Shown here one piece after another: positions 11,543-23,735 of a stretch of DNA of 64,000 nt (its first letter is position 1; every line of letters begins with the position of its first letter). Origin of the DNA: Arachis hypogaea (Eukaryota; Streptophyta; Magnoliopsida; Fabales; Fabaceae); the NCBI RefSeq assembly GCF_003086295.3, contig NC_092040.1, positions 56,647,559 to 56,711,558 on the forward strand, written 5' to 3'. The position numbers and the translations under genes are program-made. The notes beneath the pieces are model-generated. The model was not told the origin of the DNA, ran no database searches, and was given only the letters and a program-made list of their open reading frames with translations.

Positions 11543-13823
11543 TTCTTCCTAGCAAAGTCATTAAATTAAAAAACGCATAAACATTCAAATTAATCTAACA
11601 CTTCTTCATGCAAAATCTGCTTTATCATCGTAGAACCACAAACAAGAATAAAAAATTGCAATAAAAAGATATCTAACTCTATTTACTTCTTAATTTTAAT
11701 TAAGTTTCAACTATAAATCAAAATAGGAAAAACAATATAAACACAATAAAAAATTTATATGAAAGTACTTGAAGAGGGTATTCTGAGTCAAAATCAAGAA
11801 ACAGAAATTCCTACCATGCATTGGTGTTAGTGCAGGCAGGGATGGATGGATGAAGTCTACTACTTGTTGTCTAAAATCTAGAAACTAGAGCTTGTAGTTA
11901 ACAAGAGTATGAACTAAATTTCCTTTACTTTGAAGTTGCTACTGTGTCCTTTTTAGTTACTACGATTGTGTTTAGCAAGTGTAAGATGAAAAGTTTTTAG
12001 ATGTTTCCAAAGCAAGTAAATCATTATTACTCTACACTATTCAATTTTTATTTATTTATTTTGGGTAGTACTCAGCACTATTCATTACGTTAGATAGAGA
12101 TAATATAGTTATTACACATTGTAGAAGGGGAAAAAAAAGAAGGGAGGAAAGAAAAAATTTTATTCAAAATGGGAAACACCAATTAAGCAGTAAGGAAATC
12201 CCAAACAACATTAAAAAAAAGTAAAAAGCTGATTTAAACTCCCCTCATCAACATGTATCGGCTTAAACTAATATATAGACCAGGTGAGTGTGTGCTATTT
12301 TTTTTTCTTGATCTGTTCAAGTAATCATCAAACTGAATTTTAGCACAAAATCCAATCTTGTTCTGTTCAACATCTAAGGAGTATTAGTAAACTTGAGGAT
12401 TTTACAAAGAGCATACATCTAAATGGGATGTTTTGTTACCTCATGCCATGAAAATTTTTTCAATAAATCACCCATCCATAAGCTTTGTATGTAATAGCGA
12501 TAGAGGGGGGAAAATGATTCAATACATTGTGCAAAAAAGCATAAGAGCAATTATAGTTACCGATAAATAGATAAATTGCAACCATCTCTATGCAGATTTT
12601 GATACTCCTGTTAAGCTTCACCCTTGTTTTAATTAAGTTTCCTCTTTCATTTCACAAACTGAAAGTGACTTTTCCAGGTACTTTAAGCAAATCATATTCT
12701 TTCAAGAGGCAACAAAGAAGATTCGGTAATTAAAATGTGAAGTGATTTTCACTTGACAGAAATAATTGTGCTGTCATTATCACCTACACTGTATCAAGCA
12801 TATTTATATGATATCATGTACATTCAACAATTTCACTTACTAGTTTAGAGAATAAACATTCTTCCCCTCAAATAGATATGTTAATAATTGTAGCCTACCT
12901 AACAATAGTTCTAACATATAAACAAGCATGCTGTTATAAAGCTGCACCTATTGAGGTTTGAAGCTGCACTTTACAAACCAAACAAAGACATCGAAACTTA
13001 TTACAATGGCCAAACTTAATCACTGACCCTGCTATCAAAGTGATCAAACTTCACAATTGATCCCAGATTGTTCAGTAATTAGTTCTTACGAGACAAAAAT
13101 AGGAGGTAAACATCATAAACTCATGTTATTATAAAGCTGAAATAAATGGGTTAGTTAGTTTGGCTTTCGTTCTCATCAAAGAAACTTTCACAAATTAGGG
13201 CATAACGGAAAAGATGACAAGAACAAATCCACGGATTAGGGCACGATGGAAAAGATGAAAGGAATCAGTAAATTAAACAACTTTTGTATATGACTAACCT
13301 GGGTCAGAGCACTAAGGACGAGGAGTTAATGGTTGACGTCGACAGCAACCGGGGAAAGGCGGCAGCTTCGTTCTTTGACTTTCCTGTGAAGGTGAAAGAG
13401 GGGATATGAGAAGATTGGAACCACGAACATGAACTTGCAAGCGGCAAACCACTTACCTAGTGGTGGCGAGACCAGCGGCGCGGTGAGGCAGCAGCTGTTC
13501 TTCAAATGGTGCTTCAAAGGCTGCATGGCTGTTCTGAAGAAGAATAAGAAGATCGAGTAATTTTGAAGAAGCCCTAATTTACAAAGGGTAATTTTGGAAT
13601 TATTGAATTAGAATGGGGTAATTTAGGTACAAATTATAATTGACATTACTGTTTCCGTCTTTAAAATTTTCTATCTCCAGTGTCCCTACTTTTTGAAGGT
13701 ACTGAAATACCAAAATTTAGAAGACAGAGATAGAAATTTAAGTTCCAGTCTCTAGCTCAACAAACATAATACTGAGTCTCTGTCTTTCAGTCTCAGTTCC
13801 AGTCTCTGTAAACAAATGCTACC
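11543..13823 (-). other. Harbinger non-transposase region
   Basis: AT-rich sequence with no convincing coding region. PIF elements often carry a second Myb/SANT-like ORF, but I could not recognise one; the short frame at 13326-13526 shows no family motif. The outer 170 bp repeat short words related to GAGACTGGAACT and its complement, typical of sub-terminal transposon sequence. Confidence 0.5.
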
Positions 13824-13826
13824 TTA

Positions 13827-14024
13827 ACGCACAGATCATGGCATCAAATGGTATAAAGGGAAATTAAAACACACAATTTAAGGGCTTAGGAAGCAAGTTT
13901 TCAATTGTAGAACAAAACTAGAAAGGAACTGGAAAACTATGCAATTTGTATAAATAAGTGTGTAGAGACTTGATAAAAACCACTCAATTGAGCACAAGAT
14001 AAACCATAAAATAGTGGTTTATCA
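13827..14024 (-). repeat. Start of G 3' LTR, cut by Harbinger
   Basis: On the minus strand it starts TGATAAACC and opens with the inverted repeat GATAAACCA...TGGTTTATC. Solo LTR I starts with the same structure (GATAAACCCTA/TAGGGTTTATC). The LTR stops after about 200 bp at the TTA that borders the Harbinger element. Confidence 0.75.
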
Positions 14025-14043
14025 ATCTACCCACACTTAAACA

Positions 14044-14063
14044 TTAGCATGTTCTCATGCTAA
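14044..14063 (-). other. Conserved pre-LTR hairpin, element G version
   Basis: On the minus strand TTAGCATGAGAACATGCTAA: 8-bp stem, AGAA loop, followed by TTTAAGTGTGGG and the LTR. It is the counterpart of TTGCTTG-AGGA-CAAGCAA in the other families, with most stem pairs changed on both sides. Confidence 0.7.
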
Positions 14064-15453
14064 GTTCAAGGAGACAAAAAGAATGAATAGGGGAAAGTAA
14101 GACTCATGAAATGCACCCTATATATGAATGCAACTATATGCTAAGATGTTTCTATCTACTTGGTTGAAAATAAACAAGTTCTCCAAGACAAATATAAATC
14201 AGATTCCACTAATTCAAATCATACAGTAAAGACAAGTAAACTTGTAAGAAGATAGCTCATGAAAGTATGGAACATAGAATCAAGCATTGAATCCTCACTG
14301 GTAGTGTATATCACTCTAACTCTCTCAAGTGTCTAGGGTTGATTCACTCACATCATCTCTAGTCATGCTTTCTAAAACCTTGTTCTTCATCTAACCAATC
14401 AACAAAAATTTAGTGCACACATGCAAACATCATGAGGTCTTTTTCAAGGTTGTAATGGGGCTTAGGTAAGGGTGAGGATACATGTATGGCCAAGTGAGCT
14501 AAGAATTGAATCCTTGATTAACCTAAGTTCTCACCTAACGCACATACATTCCATATGCTTCTAAAATCATGCCTAACTACCCATAGTCTCACTTTTGTGT
14601 TTTTCACCTACTCATGTATTTAAATGTTCTTCTATTTTACCTTATATGCATTGATCTTTTTATTGAACTTAACATTGGGGTGCTTTCATTCCCTTAAATC
14701 TTCTCTTTTTTTAAAGGTAAAAATAAACATAACATTTCAATGCATATGGTTTTTCTGGCTTCATATGAGCCGGCACCCAAATTCCCTATATTTAAATAAA
14801 GTGAAAACACAACACATTCCTATTAACCCAGGTTTCCCATAATTTTCCACACTTAGTTGATACACAATCTCTATCTTAAGCTAACCAAAGATTCAATTGG
14901 GATAATTAATTGTTTTTCCGCTTAAGGCTAGTGATGTGGTAGTATATAGAACAAATGGGGATTAAAAGGCTCAAAGTGATAAACAAAGGTAAATGGAGGT
15001 GGTAAGCCATTTGGGATAAATGAGCTAATAACAAATGATGGCCTCAATCACATATAAGTATGAAAATACACTAAACAATGGACATATAGAATGGAACAAA
15101 GCAAAGATTGCAATTATAGAGAAGCAAACACACAAGAATAAAATATTATGGTTAAATAATATAAGCATACAATTAGGCTCAAAAACTCACGGGTTGTGTG
15201 TTCTTAGCTCAAAACTATGTTCCAAATTACAATCTTCAAACAAGTTTAACATAGCATTTTAATTTGAATTAGTGAAATTTTCAAAAATAGGGTCTTGAAA
15301 AGAAACTTATTATTTTTTCAACCAAGTAAAACATACATGCAAACACTTATTACTATGCAATCTATCCTATCTAACAAAAGAAAAAAATAACCTATTGGTG
15401 TTAAGAAAAAGCAATTACCTTCGAAAGTTAGGTATTGACCGACCTTTCCACAT
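14064..15453 (-). other. Element G 3' noncoding region
   Basis: AT-rich, between ORF3 and the 3' LTR of element G. I see no gene; the short frames at 14624-14842 and 15035-15262 have no recognisable motif or homologue in the window. Confidence 0.55.
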
Positions 15454-16234
15454 TTAAAGCTTGGCACTATCCTCGGTGCCATCAGTTAGGAACAAAGGGG
15501 AGCTGGTAACAGCATCTCCACAGTCGGGGTCATCATGGCTCCTGGTGCTGGTAGGTGAAGTGGAGTCCGGAGTGTCTGGTTCTTCTTTAGATGGGTGGTT
15601 GCCAACAATTAGCTTCTTGAGATATGTAAATTGGCGCTTGTTACGGTGCTCTATTCGCTTTGCCTGTCGGTCTAGCCGGTCCAACCTTTTAAGTATCTGG
15701 AGGAGTAGCTGATTTGTTGAAGGTGCTTGTGATGTGGAAGGAGAAGGAATATCTCCGGTCAGGTCTGCAGTCCGGCTAGTAGTGGCTGCTGGGGGTCAGA
15801 TGTACTTTCCGTTGGGGACATACTGATAATCCCGCGGAATCATGGCCTTGGTGTCCCCAGCTTTGTAGGAGACTCCGGCTGCCGAGAGTAGATCTGAAAC
15901 CAAGGCAGAAAAGGGTAGGTTGCCCGTGATCTGTACGTGTCCCATGGCTTATCGGAGGTGTCTCGGTAAGTTAAGCGGCTGGTCTATAAGGATGCACCAG
16001 ATGAGAACAGCCATGTCCACAGTGAAGGAGGACTCGTGAGTGCTCGGAAAGACATAGTGGGACATGATTTGTGCCCACGCTCGAGCCTCCAAGGTAAGTG
16101 CTAAAGCCAATAAGCCCTTAGGTCGGGATCGATGGTATCCATAGATCCATCTGCTGCCAGGTTGTGCTATAACTCTGAGGACATTGTCCCAGTCAAATTG
16201 GTATGTCTGGTGCTTGGCAGAGGCTTCTTGTTAT
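15454..16234 (-). pseudogene. Element G ORF3, C-terminal portion
   Basis: Continuation of the ORF3 piece at 29083-29573, separated by element J. Reading from 16234 down, one frame carries a block with FDWDNVLRVIAQPGSRW, then RAWAQIMSHYVFPSTH and VDMAVLIWCILIDQP, which lines up with ERAVMIHCILLGDPVEV-like sequence in J ORF3 (25863-26384). This matches the central domain of the family annotated in plants as 'putative plant transposon protein'. In-frame stops lie after RHLR (about 15950) and after PNGKYI (about 15796). The tail from 15684 to 15454 is basic, then Ser/Pro/Asp-rich (MDRLDRQAKRIEHRNKRQ...). Role in the cell is unknown; the frame occupies the env position of Athila-type elements. Confidence 0.7.
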
Positions 16235-16545
16235 TGATGCGTGAGCATCTTCTCTATCTTTTCCTAGTGAATTTACATTCAAATTGTTGAGTTTAATCAA
16301 GATTTAAATATCTTTTAGCCACTATGGATACTACTTTGAGTTTTGTGCATTTTCGTTTATTTCAGGTAGCATTCGGATGGATTTGACGGAGTTTTGTAGC
16401 AGAAAAGGAAGAAAGCGAGTGATGCTGTCAACCCCGACCTCCTTGCACTCAAACATGAATAACTCGAGCTATAGAAAGCTAACTTCCAGGGCTTTGCAAC
16501 AATATATAATAGTGCACACTTCTTCTTCAGCATTGTTGGCCTTCT

Positions 16546-16721
16546 CCACGTTGAACTTGAGAATTTTCAAGTTCAGCGTGGAGTCCGCGTACAAAGGAGG
16601 AACCACTGCCTCCTCCACGCTGAACTTGGAAATTCTCAAGTTCAGCGTGGACTCAAGAATGAAGCCAAAGGTGACGCTGCCTGCCCCACGCTGAACTTGG
16701 AAATTTCCAAGTTCAGCGTGG
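16546..16721 (+). repeat. Three 36-bp palindromes in J 5' LTR
   Basis: Units at 16546-16581, 16615-16650 and 16686-16721, starts 69 and 71 bp apart. The third is a perfect 36-bp palindrome with arm CCACGCTGAACTTGGAAA followed at once by its reverse complement. They lie about 150 bp upstream of the TATA box. The same three units are in the 3' LTR at 27914-27949, 27983-28018 and 28054-28089. Confidence 0.9.
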
Positions 16722-16868
16722 ACCTTAATGCAATCAATGGTCCCCACACTCCTCAAGCCCTGCACGGATCAATCAAATTAATTTTAATTTAACTTTTATT
16801 TTATTTACAACTAGGAAAAGATATTATTTTAATTTTAGAAAATATATTTTACATTAATTAGGATTAGA

Positions 16869-16877
16869 TATAAAAGG
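16869..16877 (+). promoter_or_regulatory. TATA box, J 5' LTR
   Basis: TATAAAAGG; the 3' LTR copy is at 28237-28245. Good match to a plant TATA box, placed between the palindromes and the U5 module. Confidence 0.65.
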
Positions 16878-17721
16878 CAAAAGAATCAGCCCTTCGGGCT
16901 CTTCTCTTCTCTTCGACCTCATTCCGCAATTGACAGTTTTACAGAATCCTTATTTTTTCTCTGAACCATGAGCAACTAAACCTCCATCGTTAAGGTTAGG
17001 AGCTCTATCTATTTGTATGGATTGATACTATTATTTTTCTATTTTAATTTATGAACTGATTTATAATTCAAGAATTATTTTTGTTCTTCATTTTATGAAT
17101 TTGGGTGGAATGGAAGTATGACCCTTGTTCTAATTGAGTTCTTGTATAACTTGGAAAAGCTCTTTACTTGAACAACAGCTTGAAAGCAATCTCTCCTAAA
17201 CTTCTAATTATCTGGACTTAACAGGATACGTGACATATAATCCTTTTATATTTGGGTAATTAGAGTTTTTGTGGCACATAAACTAGAATTGAACTTCATC
17301 CTCTAATTGGAATTAAGTGACCAAGGAATTGGCGGTTGATGAAAGTTAGAGTAGACTAAGAAGGTCTAAGGAATTAGGGCTTAGTCATATATAGTTTGCC
17401 ATGAATTGAATCTTGCATGATTAAAATAGTTAGTAAGAAAAGTCAATCCAAAAAATAGATATCTCTGAAGCCTTAACTGTCTCTCCATCTATTATTCACA
17501 ACTCATTTACTGCTTGCTTTCTAATCTACTGAATTTACTGTTTAATGCTTTTGAACTCTTAAACACTATTTTCTGCTTGTCTGACTAAGCCAATCACTCA
17601 ACCATTGTTGCTTGATCCATCAATCCTCGTGGGATCGACCCTCACTCACCTGAGGTATTACTTGGTACGACCCGGTGCACTTGCCGGATAGTTTGTGGTT
17701 AGAAATTCTGCACCAAGTTTT

Positions 17722-17739
17722 TGGCGCCGTTGCCGGGGA
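17722..17739 (+). other. Primer-binding site, tRNA-Asp (element J)
   Basis: TGGCGCCGTTGCCGGGGA, an exact complement of the plant tRNA-Asp(GTC) 3' end including CCA, six bases after the LTR. Confidence 0.93.
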
Positions 17740-18318
17740 TTAATTGTTATTGTCAACCACTCGTTGTTTGATTGCTTAGATTAGATAATTTTTTCTTTTA
17801 ATTTGTTTGATTTTAGTATTATTAATTTTTATTTTTCATTTTCTTTCTTTATTTTTTCGTTTTGCTTTTCGTTCCCCATCCCCTGTCCCCCATTTTATTT
17901 TTACTTCCCTGTACTCTTTGATTATCTTCAAACCCTTCGTCCATTTCTTTATTTTCCTTCTTATTTTTATTTTTTCTTTATTTTCATTCTGTTTCTTTAC
18001 ATCATTTTTTTATCTTTCTATAATTTGTTAGTTTATTCTATTTCCGTCTCTAATTTCAAAAAAAAAAATTCCATCATATATTTATTTTTCTTTAATTTCT
18101 GAAATTAAGTTTGGTGTCACCTAGTTAATTTTATTTTAATCTTCCTGTTTAATTTTGCTATATATATTTCGAATTTTCTGCTTAGGTTTGGTTAGAATTT
18201 TCAAAATTTTTTATAGTTAATTATTTAGTTGTTTTATTTTATTTCTTTTACACAAGTTATCTCACTGGAAAATCTCTGCACTCAGACGTAGAGATTCCTA
18301 TTTTTTCTTGTCTTCTGT
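17740..18318 (+). other. Element J leader between PBS and gag
   Basis: T-rich untranslated leader, with one AAGTTTGGTGT at 18107-18117. No coding signal beyond low-complexity Phe-rich frames. Confidence 0.65.
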
Positions 18319-19960
18319 TTGTTTATGAGCAGGAACAGAAACAAAGAACCTCTTTTAGACTTTGATCCTGAACTTGAAAGGACTTTGAGGCGGCGTTTGC
18401 AACAAGCAAGACTTTACAAGGCTGCAGAGTCCACTATGGATCATAATAATGCTGTTAATGCCAATGTGACAAATCCGAATGGGGATGATCAACAAAGGAG
18501 AGTGCTTGGCTCTTACTCTGCTCCTACTGCAGATATTTATGGAAAAAGCATTGTGGTGCCCCCTATAGCTGCAAACAACTTTGAGTTGAAACCACAATTA
18601 GTCACCTTGGTGCAACAAAACTGCCAGTATCATGGTCTTCCCCACGAAGACCCAAATCAATTTATTTCTGATTTTCTGTAGATTTGTGATACTGTGAAGA
18701 CAAATGGATTGAATCCAGAGGTGTACAAACTCATGCTCTTCCCGTTTGCTCTGAGAGATAAAGCAAAGCTATGGCTAGATTCCCAACCCAAGGAGAGTTT
18801 GGATACTTAGGAAAAGGTTGTCACTGAGTTTCTTACTAAATTTTTTCCACCAAGGAAGCTGACTAAGCTTAGGTTGGAAGTTCAGACTTTCAGGCAGAAG
18901 GACGGTGAAACGCTGTATGAAGCTTGGGAGAGGTACAAGCTACTAACTAGGCAATGCCCCCCGGACATGCTCTCCAAGTGGACCCAACTAGATATCTTTT
19001 ATGAAGGCTTGGGTGAGATGTCCAAGATGAGCTTAGATACTTCTGCAGGTGGTTCATTACACAAGAAGAAGACACCAGAGGAGACTATTGAGCTTATAGA
19101 ATTGGTTGCTAGCAACCAATACTTATACTCATCTAACAGGAATCCTATGAACTCTGAGACCTCTCAGAAGAGAGGCGTGTTGGAAGTGGAAGCTGTTAAT
19201 GCTCTTATTGCCCAGAACAAGCTTATGTCTCAGCAAATAAATCTACTTACTCAGCAGATGGGTGGAATGCAAGTCTCAGCTATCAACACCCAAATTCTAC
19301 CTCAAGAGATCTCTTATGACATGACAGGTAATTTTATGCAAAATGATAATTATGATTATGCTCAATCTTCCTCTGAACAGGTAAATTACATGGGGAGTGC
19401 TCCTAGAAATCCCAATAATGATCCATATTCTAAGACATACAATCAAGGATGGAGAAATCACCCAAACTTTGGGTGGAGGGACCAACCTCAAAGACCTCAA
19501 AATTTCAGCAATAATTCTCAGGGCGGCTTCCAACAGAATAATTACAACAACCGCCAATTCAATCTCAGCAACAACAACCACCTCAGCAGGCAAATTCTAA
19601 GTCCCAAGAAGATTCTAATTGGGAGATGATGAGGAGTTTCATGCAGGAAACCAGAGCCTCCATTAGAAACTTGGAGGTGCAAATGGGTCAAATGAGCAAG
19701 CAATTACCTGAGAGGTCTTCAAATACTTTCCCGGGTGATACAGTGGTGAACCCAAGAGAAGATTGCAAGGCGATTTAATTGAGAAGTAGTAAGGTAGCTG
19801 GTTCTGAGACCAAGGTCAATGAAGATCTAGTTGAAAAGGAAGCTCCAGAGGAGAAGAAGGAAGAAGTAGAGCACGCCCCCCAAAGCGTGCAGACAACCCA
19901 TTCCCGGATTCTCCTGACACATATCCTACATTACCAAAGGCTCCTGAATACAAACCAAAA
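18319..19960 (+). pseudogene. gag: gag of element J, broken
   Basis: Encodes the retrotransposon capsid/nucleocapsid polyprotein. The frame opens at MFMSRNRNKEPLLDFDPELE; the Met at 18325 is an alternative start. The capsid core (Retrotrans_gag type) covers about 18680-19100, with AKLWLDSQP, FLTKFFPP and GETLYEAWERYKLLTRQCP. A Gln/Asn-rich segment follows (19330-19590), then the coiled motif LEVQMGQMSKQLPER and NPREDCKAI near 19672-19778, typical of Athila Gag C-termini. Breaks: TAG at 18679, TAG at 18808 (a Trp position), a frameshift near 19590, TAA at 19776 and a frameshift near 19880 at a C run. Three of these stops fit C-to-T or G-to-A change. I see no CCHC zinc knuckle. The boundary with protease is approximate. 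Confidence 0.88.
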
Positions 19961-22900
19961 ATGCCTTATCCTCAGAGACTTCAGAAGGCTTCCAAAGACA
20001 AGCAATTTTCTAAATTTTTAGAAGTCTTCAAGAAACTGCAGATTAATATTCCTTTTGCAGAGGCTCTTGAGCAAATGCCTCTTTATGATAAATTCATGAA
20101 AGAATTGTTGACTAACAAAAGGAATTGGAAGGAACAAGAAATAGTGGTATTAACCAAGGAATGCAGTGCTATTATTCAACATAACCTTCCTGAGAAAATG
20201 CAGGATCCAGGGAGCTTTGTGATTCCTTGAACCATTGGAGATGTCACCGTTCAGAGAGCTTTATGTGATCTTGGAGCTAGCATCAATCTAATGCCACTCT
20301 CAGTAATGAAAATGCTTCAAATTGAGGAGGTAAAACCCACTCATATTTCTCTTCAACTTGCTGATATTTCTATTAAATTACCTGTGGGTGTTGTTGAGGA
20401 TTTACTTGTGAAAGTAGGACCATTTATTTTTCCTACTGATTTTGTTATTTTAGACATGGAAGAGGATGTAAAATCCTCTATTATTCTTGGTAGACCCTTT
20501 TTAGCTACAGGTAGAGCTCTGATTGATGTACAAAAAGGTGAATTAACCCTGAGGGTCAATGAAGAACAGGTGGTCCTTAATGTTTTTGAAGCTCTCAAGC
20601 ACCCTAATGACTCTAAAGGGTGTATGAGAATTGATGTTGTTGAACCACTTGTTCAAGAAGTACTGGAAGCTGAGGTACTTGATGATGTTCTAGATCCTAT
20701 TTCTGAGTATGAATTAGTTGAAGTTGATGATTCACCACCCCAAAGGGAGCTGATGAACACGCCAATAAAGGAGGAGGAAGTCCCCAAGCTTGAGCTCAAA
20801 CCTTTGCCCCCTTCTCTGAAATATGCGTTCTTGGGTGAAAATAATTCATATCCAGTGATTATCAGCTCTTCCCTGAAGTCTGAAGAGGAAGAGGCGCTTA
20901 TTTTAGTACTCAGGAGCCATAAAACAGCTCTTGGGTGGACCATTGGTGATTTAAAGGGGATTAGTCCAACCAAGTGTATGCACAAGATCCTTCTTGAAGA
21001 TGATGCTAAACCATTTGTGCAACCATAAAGGAGACTCAATCCAACCATGAAAGAGGTGGTCCAAAAAGAGGTAATGAAATTATGGGAAGCAGGTATTATT
21101 TACCCTATTTCTGATAGTCCTTGGGTAAGTCCTGTGCAGGTAATTCCCAAGAAAGGAGGAATGACAGTGGTCAAGAATGAAAAGAATGAGCTTATTCCTA
21201 CAAGAACAGTCACAGGATGGAGAATGTGTATAGACTACAGGAGGCTCAACACTGCTACAAGAAAGGATCACTTCCCCCTGCCTTTTATTGATCAGATGCT
21301 TGAGAGGTTAGCTGGTCATGCTTTTTATTATTTTCTAGACGGATATTCTGGATATAATCAAATTGCAGTGGACCCTCAAGATCAAGAAAAGACAGCGTTC
21401 ACATGCCCTTTTGGAGTGTTCGCTTACAGAAGAATGCCATTTGGACTTTGTAATGCTCCAGCAACTTTTCAAAGGTGTATGCTTTCCATTTTTTCTGATA
21501 TGGTTGAAAAGTTTATTGAGGTATTTATGGATGACTTCACTGTCTTTGGTAATTCTTTTGAATCATGTCTTAAGCATTTATCTCTGGTCTTGAAACGGTG
21601 TCAAGAAACAAACCTTGTTTTAAATTGGGAAAAATGTCATTTTATGGTTACAGAAGGTATTGTTCTTGGACACCGAATTTCAAGTAAGGGGATTGAGGTT
21701 GATAGAGCAAAGGTGGAGGTAATTGAAAAATTACCAACACCAACCAATGTTAAGGCAGTCAGGAGTTTCTTGGGTCATGCAGGATTTTATAGAAGATTTA
21801 TAAAGGATTTTTCAAAAATTGCTAAGCCACTAAGCAACCTATTGGTTGTTGATGTTCCTTTTGTGTTTGATGTTGAATGCCTGCGTGCTTTTAAAACTCT
21901 GAAAGCAAACCTTACTTCTGCTCCCATTATAGCTCCCCCTGACTGGGATTTACCATTTGAATTGATGTGTGATGCTAGTGATTTTGCTATAGGAGCTGTT
22001 TTAGGACAGAGGCATGGCAAGCTTGTACATGTCATTTACTATGCTAGCCGTGTGTTGAATGATGCTCAAAAGAATTACACAACTACAGAGAAAGAACTAT
22101 TAGCTATTGTGTATGCTGTTGATAAGTTTAGGTCCTATCTAATTGGTTCTAAGGTTATTGTTTATACTGATCATGCTGCTTTGAAGTACCTTCTAACAAA
22201 ACAGGACTCTAAACCAAGATTAATCAGATGGGTGTTGCTCCTCCAAGAGTTTGACATTGAAATAAAGGACAGGAAAGGGTCAGAAAATCAAGTAGCCGAC
22301 CACCTTTCCAGAATAGAGCCTGAAAAAGGAGTACCACCACCCACAGCTATGACTGAGACATTTTCGGATGAACAATTGTTCCTCATTCAGCAGGCCCCAT
22401 GGTTTGCAGACATTACAAATTACAAGGCCATGAATTTTATTCCAAAGGAGTATAGTAGGCAACAAGTAAAGAAGCTATTGACTGATGCAAAATACTACAT
22501 TTGGGAGGAACCGTACCTTTTTAAAAGGTGTTCAAATGGTATAATCCGGAGATGTGTCCCGGATGAGGAAAAGCAGCAGATTCTTTGGCACTGTCATGGT
22601 TCTGATTATGGAGGACACTTTGGTGGTGAAAGGACAGCTACAAAGGTCCTTCAGAGCGGGTTTTACTGGCCGACTCTCTTCAGGGACTCAAGAGAATTTG
22701 TGAAGCACTGTGACAGATGTGAAAAAGCCACGAACCTCCCTGCCAACCATGAGATGCCACAGCAGGGAATTCTTGAGGTTGAGTTGTTTGATGTATGGGG
22801 TATTGATTTCATGGGACCGTTTCCACCCTCACATTCAAACAACTATATTCTAGTGGCAGTTGATTATGTGTCTAAGTGGGTGGAAGCCGTGGCTTTACCC

Positions 22901-23677
22901 ACCAATGATGCCAAGGTGGTGATGAGCTTTCTTCAGAGATATATTTTTAGCCGGTTTGGTGTCCCAAGGACACTCATTAGTGATGGTGGAAGTCACTTCT
23001 ATAATAGACAGCTGGACTCACTTCTGCAGAGATATGGAGTCCGTCATAAAGTGGCAACCCTCTATCACCCTCAGACAAGTGGACAGGTTGAAGTTTCCAA
23101 CAGGGAACTCAAGCGGATTCTAGAAAAGACCATCAATGTTTCAAGAAAGGACTGGTCTAGGAAGCTTGATGATGCTCTCTGGGCATACCGGACAGCTTAT
23201 AAGACTCCTATTGGCTTGTCCCCTTATCAGTTGGTCTATGGCAAAGCCTGTCACTTGCCAGTTGAGCTGGAGCATAAAGCGTACTGGGCAATCAGGTATC
23301 TAAATCTTGATTCAGAATCTGCAGGAATTAAGCGAATGCTTCAGTTGAATGAGCTTGATGAATTCAGATATTCAGCCTATGAGAATGCCAAGCTCTATAA
23401 GGAGAGAACCAAGCTCTTGCATGACAAGAAGATTACCATCAGAGTCTTTGAGCCAGGGCAGAGAGTACTTTTGTATAATTCAAGGCTCAAACTTTTTCCC
23501 AGAAAGTTGAAATCCCGGTGGTCAGGACCGTTTGTGGTTACCAAAGCCTCACCATATGGTCATGTGGAAATACAGGAAGAGAATTCTGACAGAAAATTTA
23601 CAGTGAATGGCCAGAGGTTGAAGCACTATCTTGGAGGCGTGATTGATCGCCAGCGGTCTGCTCATCTGCTGAATTAG
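19961..23677 (+). pseudogene. pol: pol of element J: protease, RT, RNase H, integrase
   Basis: One frame with two stops: TGA at 20228, just before the protease active site, and TAA at 21026. From 21047 to 23677 it is open (876 codons). The aspartic protease motif DLGASINLMP lies near 20270. In the open part, RT has FMDDF with Asp at residues 162-163; RNase H starts at [14 protein letters not shown] (Asp 309) with [15 protein letters not shown] and [11 protein letters not shown]. The integrase zinc finger (H, H, C, C) lies about residues 512-560, and the catalytic triad is D587, D646, E682, giving the D-35-E spacing of retroviral-type integrases. The C-terminal GPF...RLKHYLGG region has no chromodomain, as in Athila/Tat. 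It would copy element RNA into DNA and insert it. The protease-containing frame is broken, so processing from this copy is not expected. Confidence 0.92.
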
Positions 23678-23717
23678 CAGAACTGACCGTCAAGCTAGTG
23701 ACGTTAAAGAAGCGCTT

Positions 23718-23735
23718 GTCGGGAGGCAACCCGAT
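23718..23735 (+). other. Conserved post-pol stem-loop, element J
   Basis: GTCGGG, loop AGGCAA, CCCGAT, 40 bp after the pol stop and preceded by GAAGCGCTT. The inner stem has C-G where A and B have T-A, a compensatory change; the outermost pair is G-T. Confidence 0.75.

Larger units (their letters stand above)
10419..13823 (-). mobile_element. PIF/Harbinger DNA transposon, one end missing
   Basis: Minus-strand Harbinger transposase coding sequence fills the left part. The right end is a purine/pyrimidine-patterned stretch (about 13650-13823) ending GTAAACAAATGCTACC followed by TTA, the usual 3-bp target of PIF elements. The left end was separated by insertion of element K and lies outside the window, so the terminal inverted repeat cannot be confirmed. 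Right of TTA the sequence is the interrupted 3' LTR of element G. Confidence 0.75.
16235..17715 (+). repeat. 5' LTR of element J
   Basis: TGATGCGTGA...CACCA, 1481 bp. It differs from the 3' LTR mainly by loss of about 35 bp near 16484 (between GAGCTATAGA and AAGCTAAC). It contains three 36-bp palindromes, a TATA box at 16869 and a U5 stem at 17640-17655 (CCTCA/TGAGG) followed by CCGGTGCACTTGCCGG. Confidence 0.92.

Noticed and set aside
13326..13526. Possible second ORF of Harbinger (Myb/SANT-like)
   Set aside because: No Trp-spaced helix pattern or basic helix typical of that domain.
17803..18102. Phe-rich ORFs
   Set aside because: Produced by T-rich leader sequence of element J; no homologue and no codon bias.
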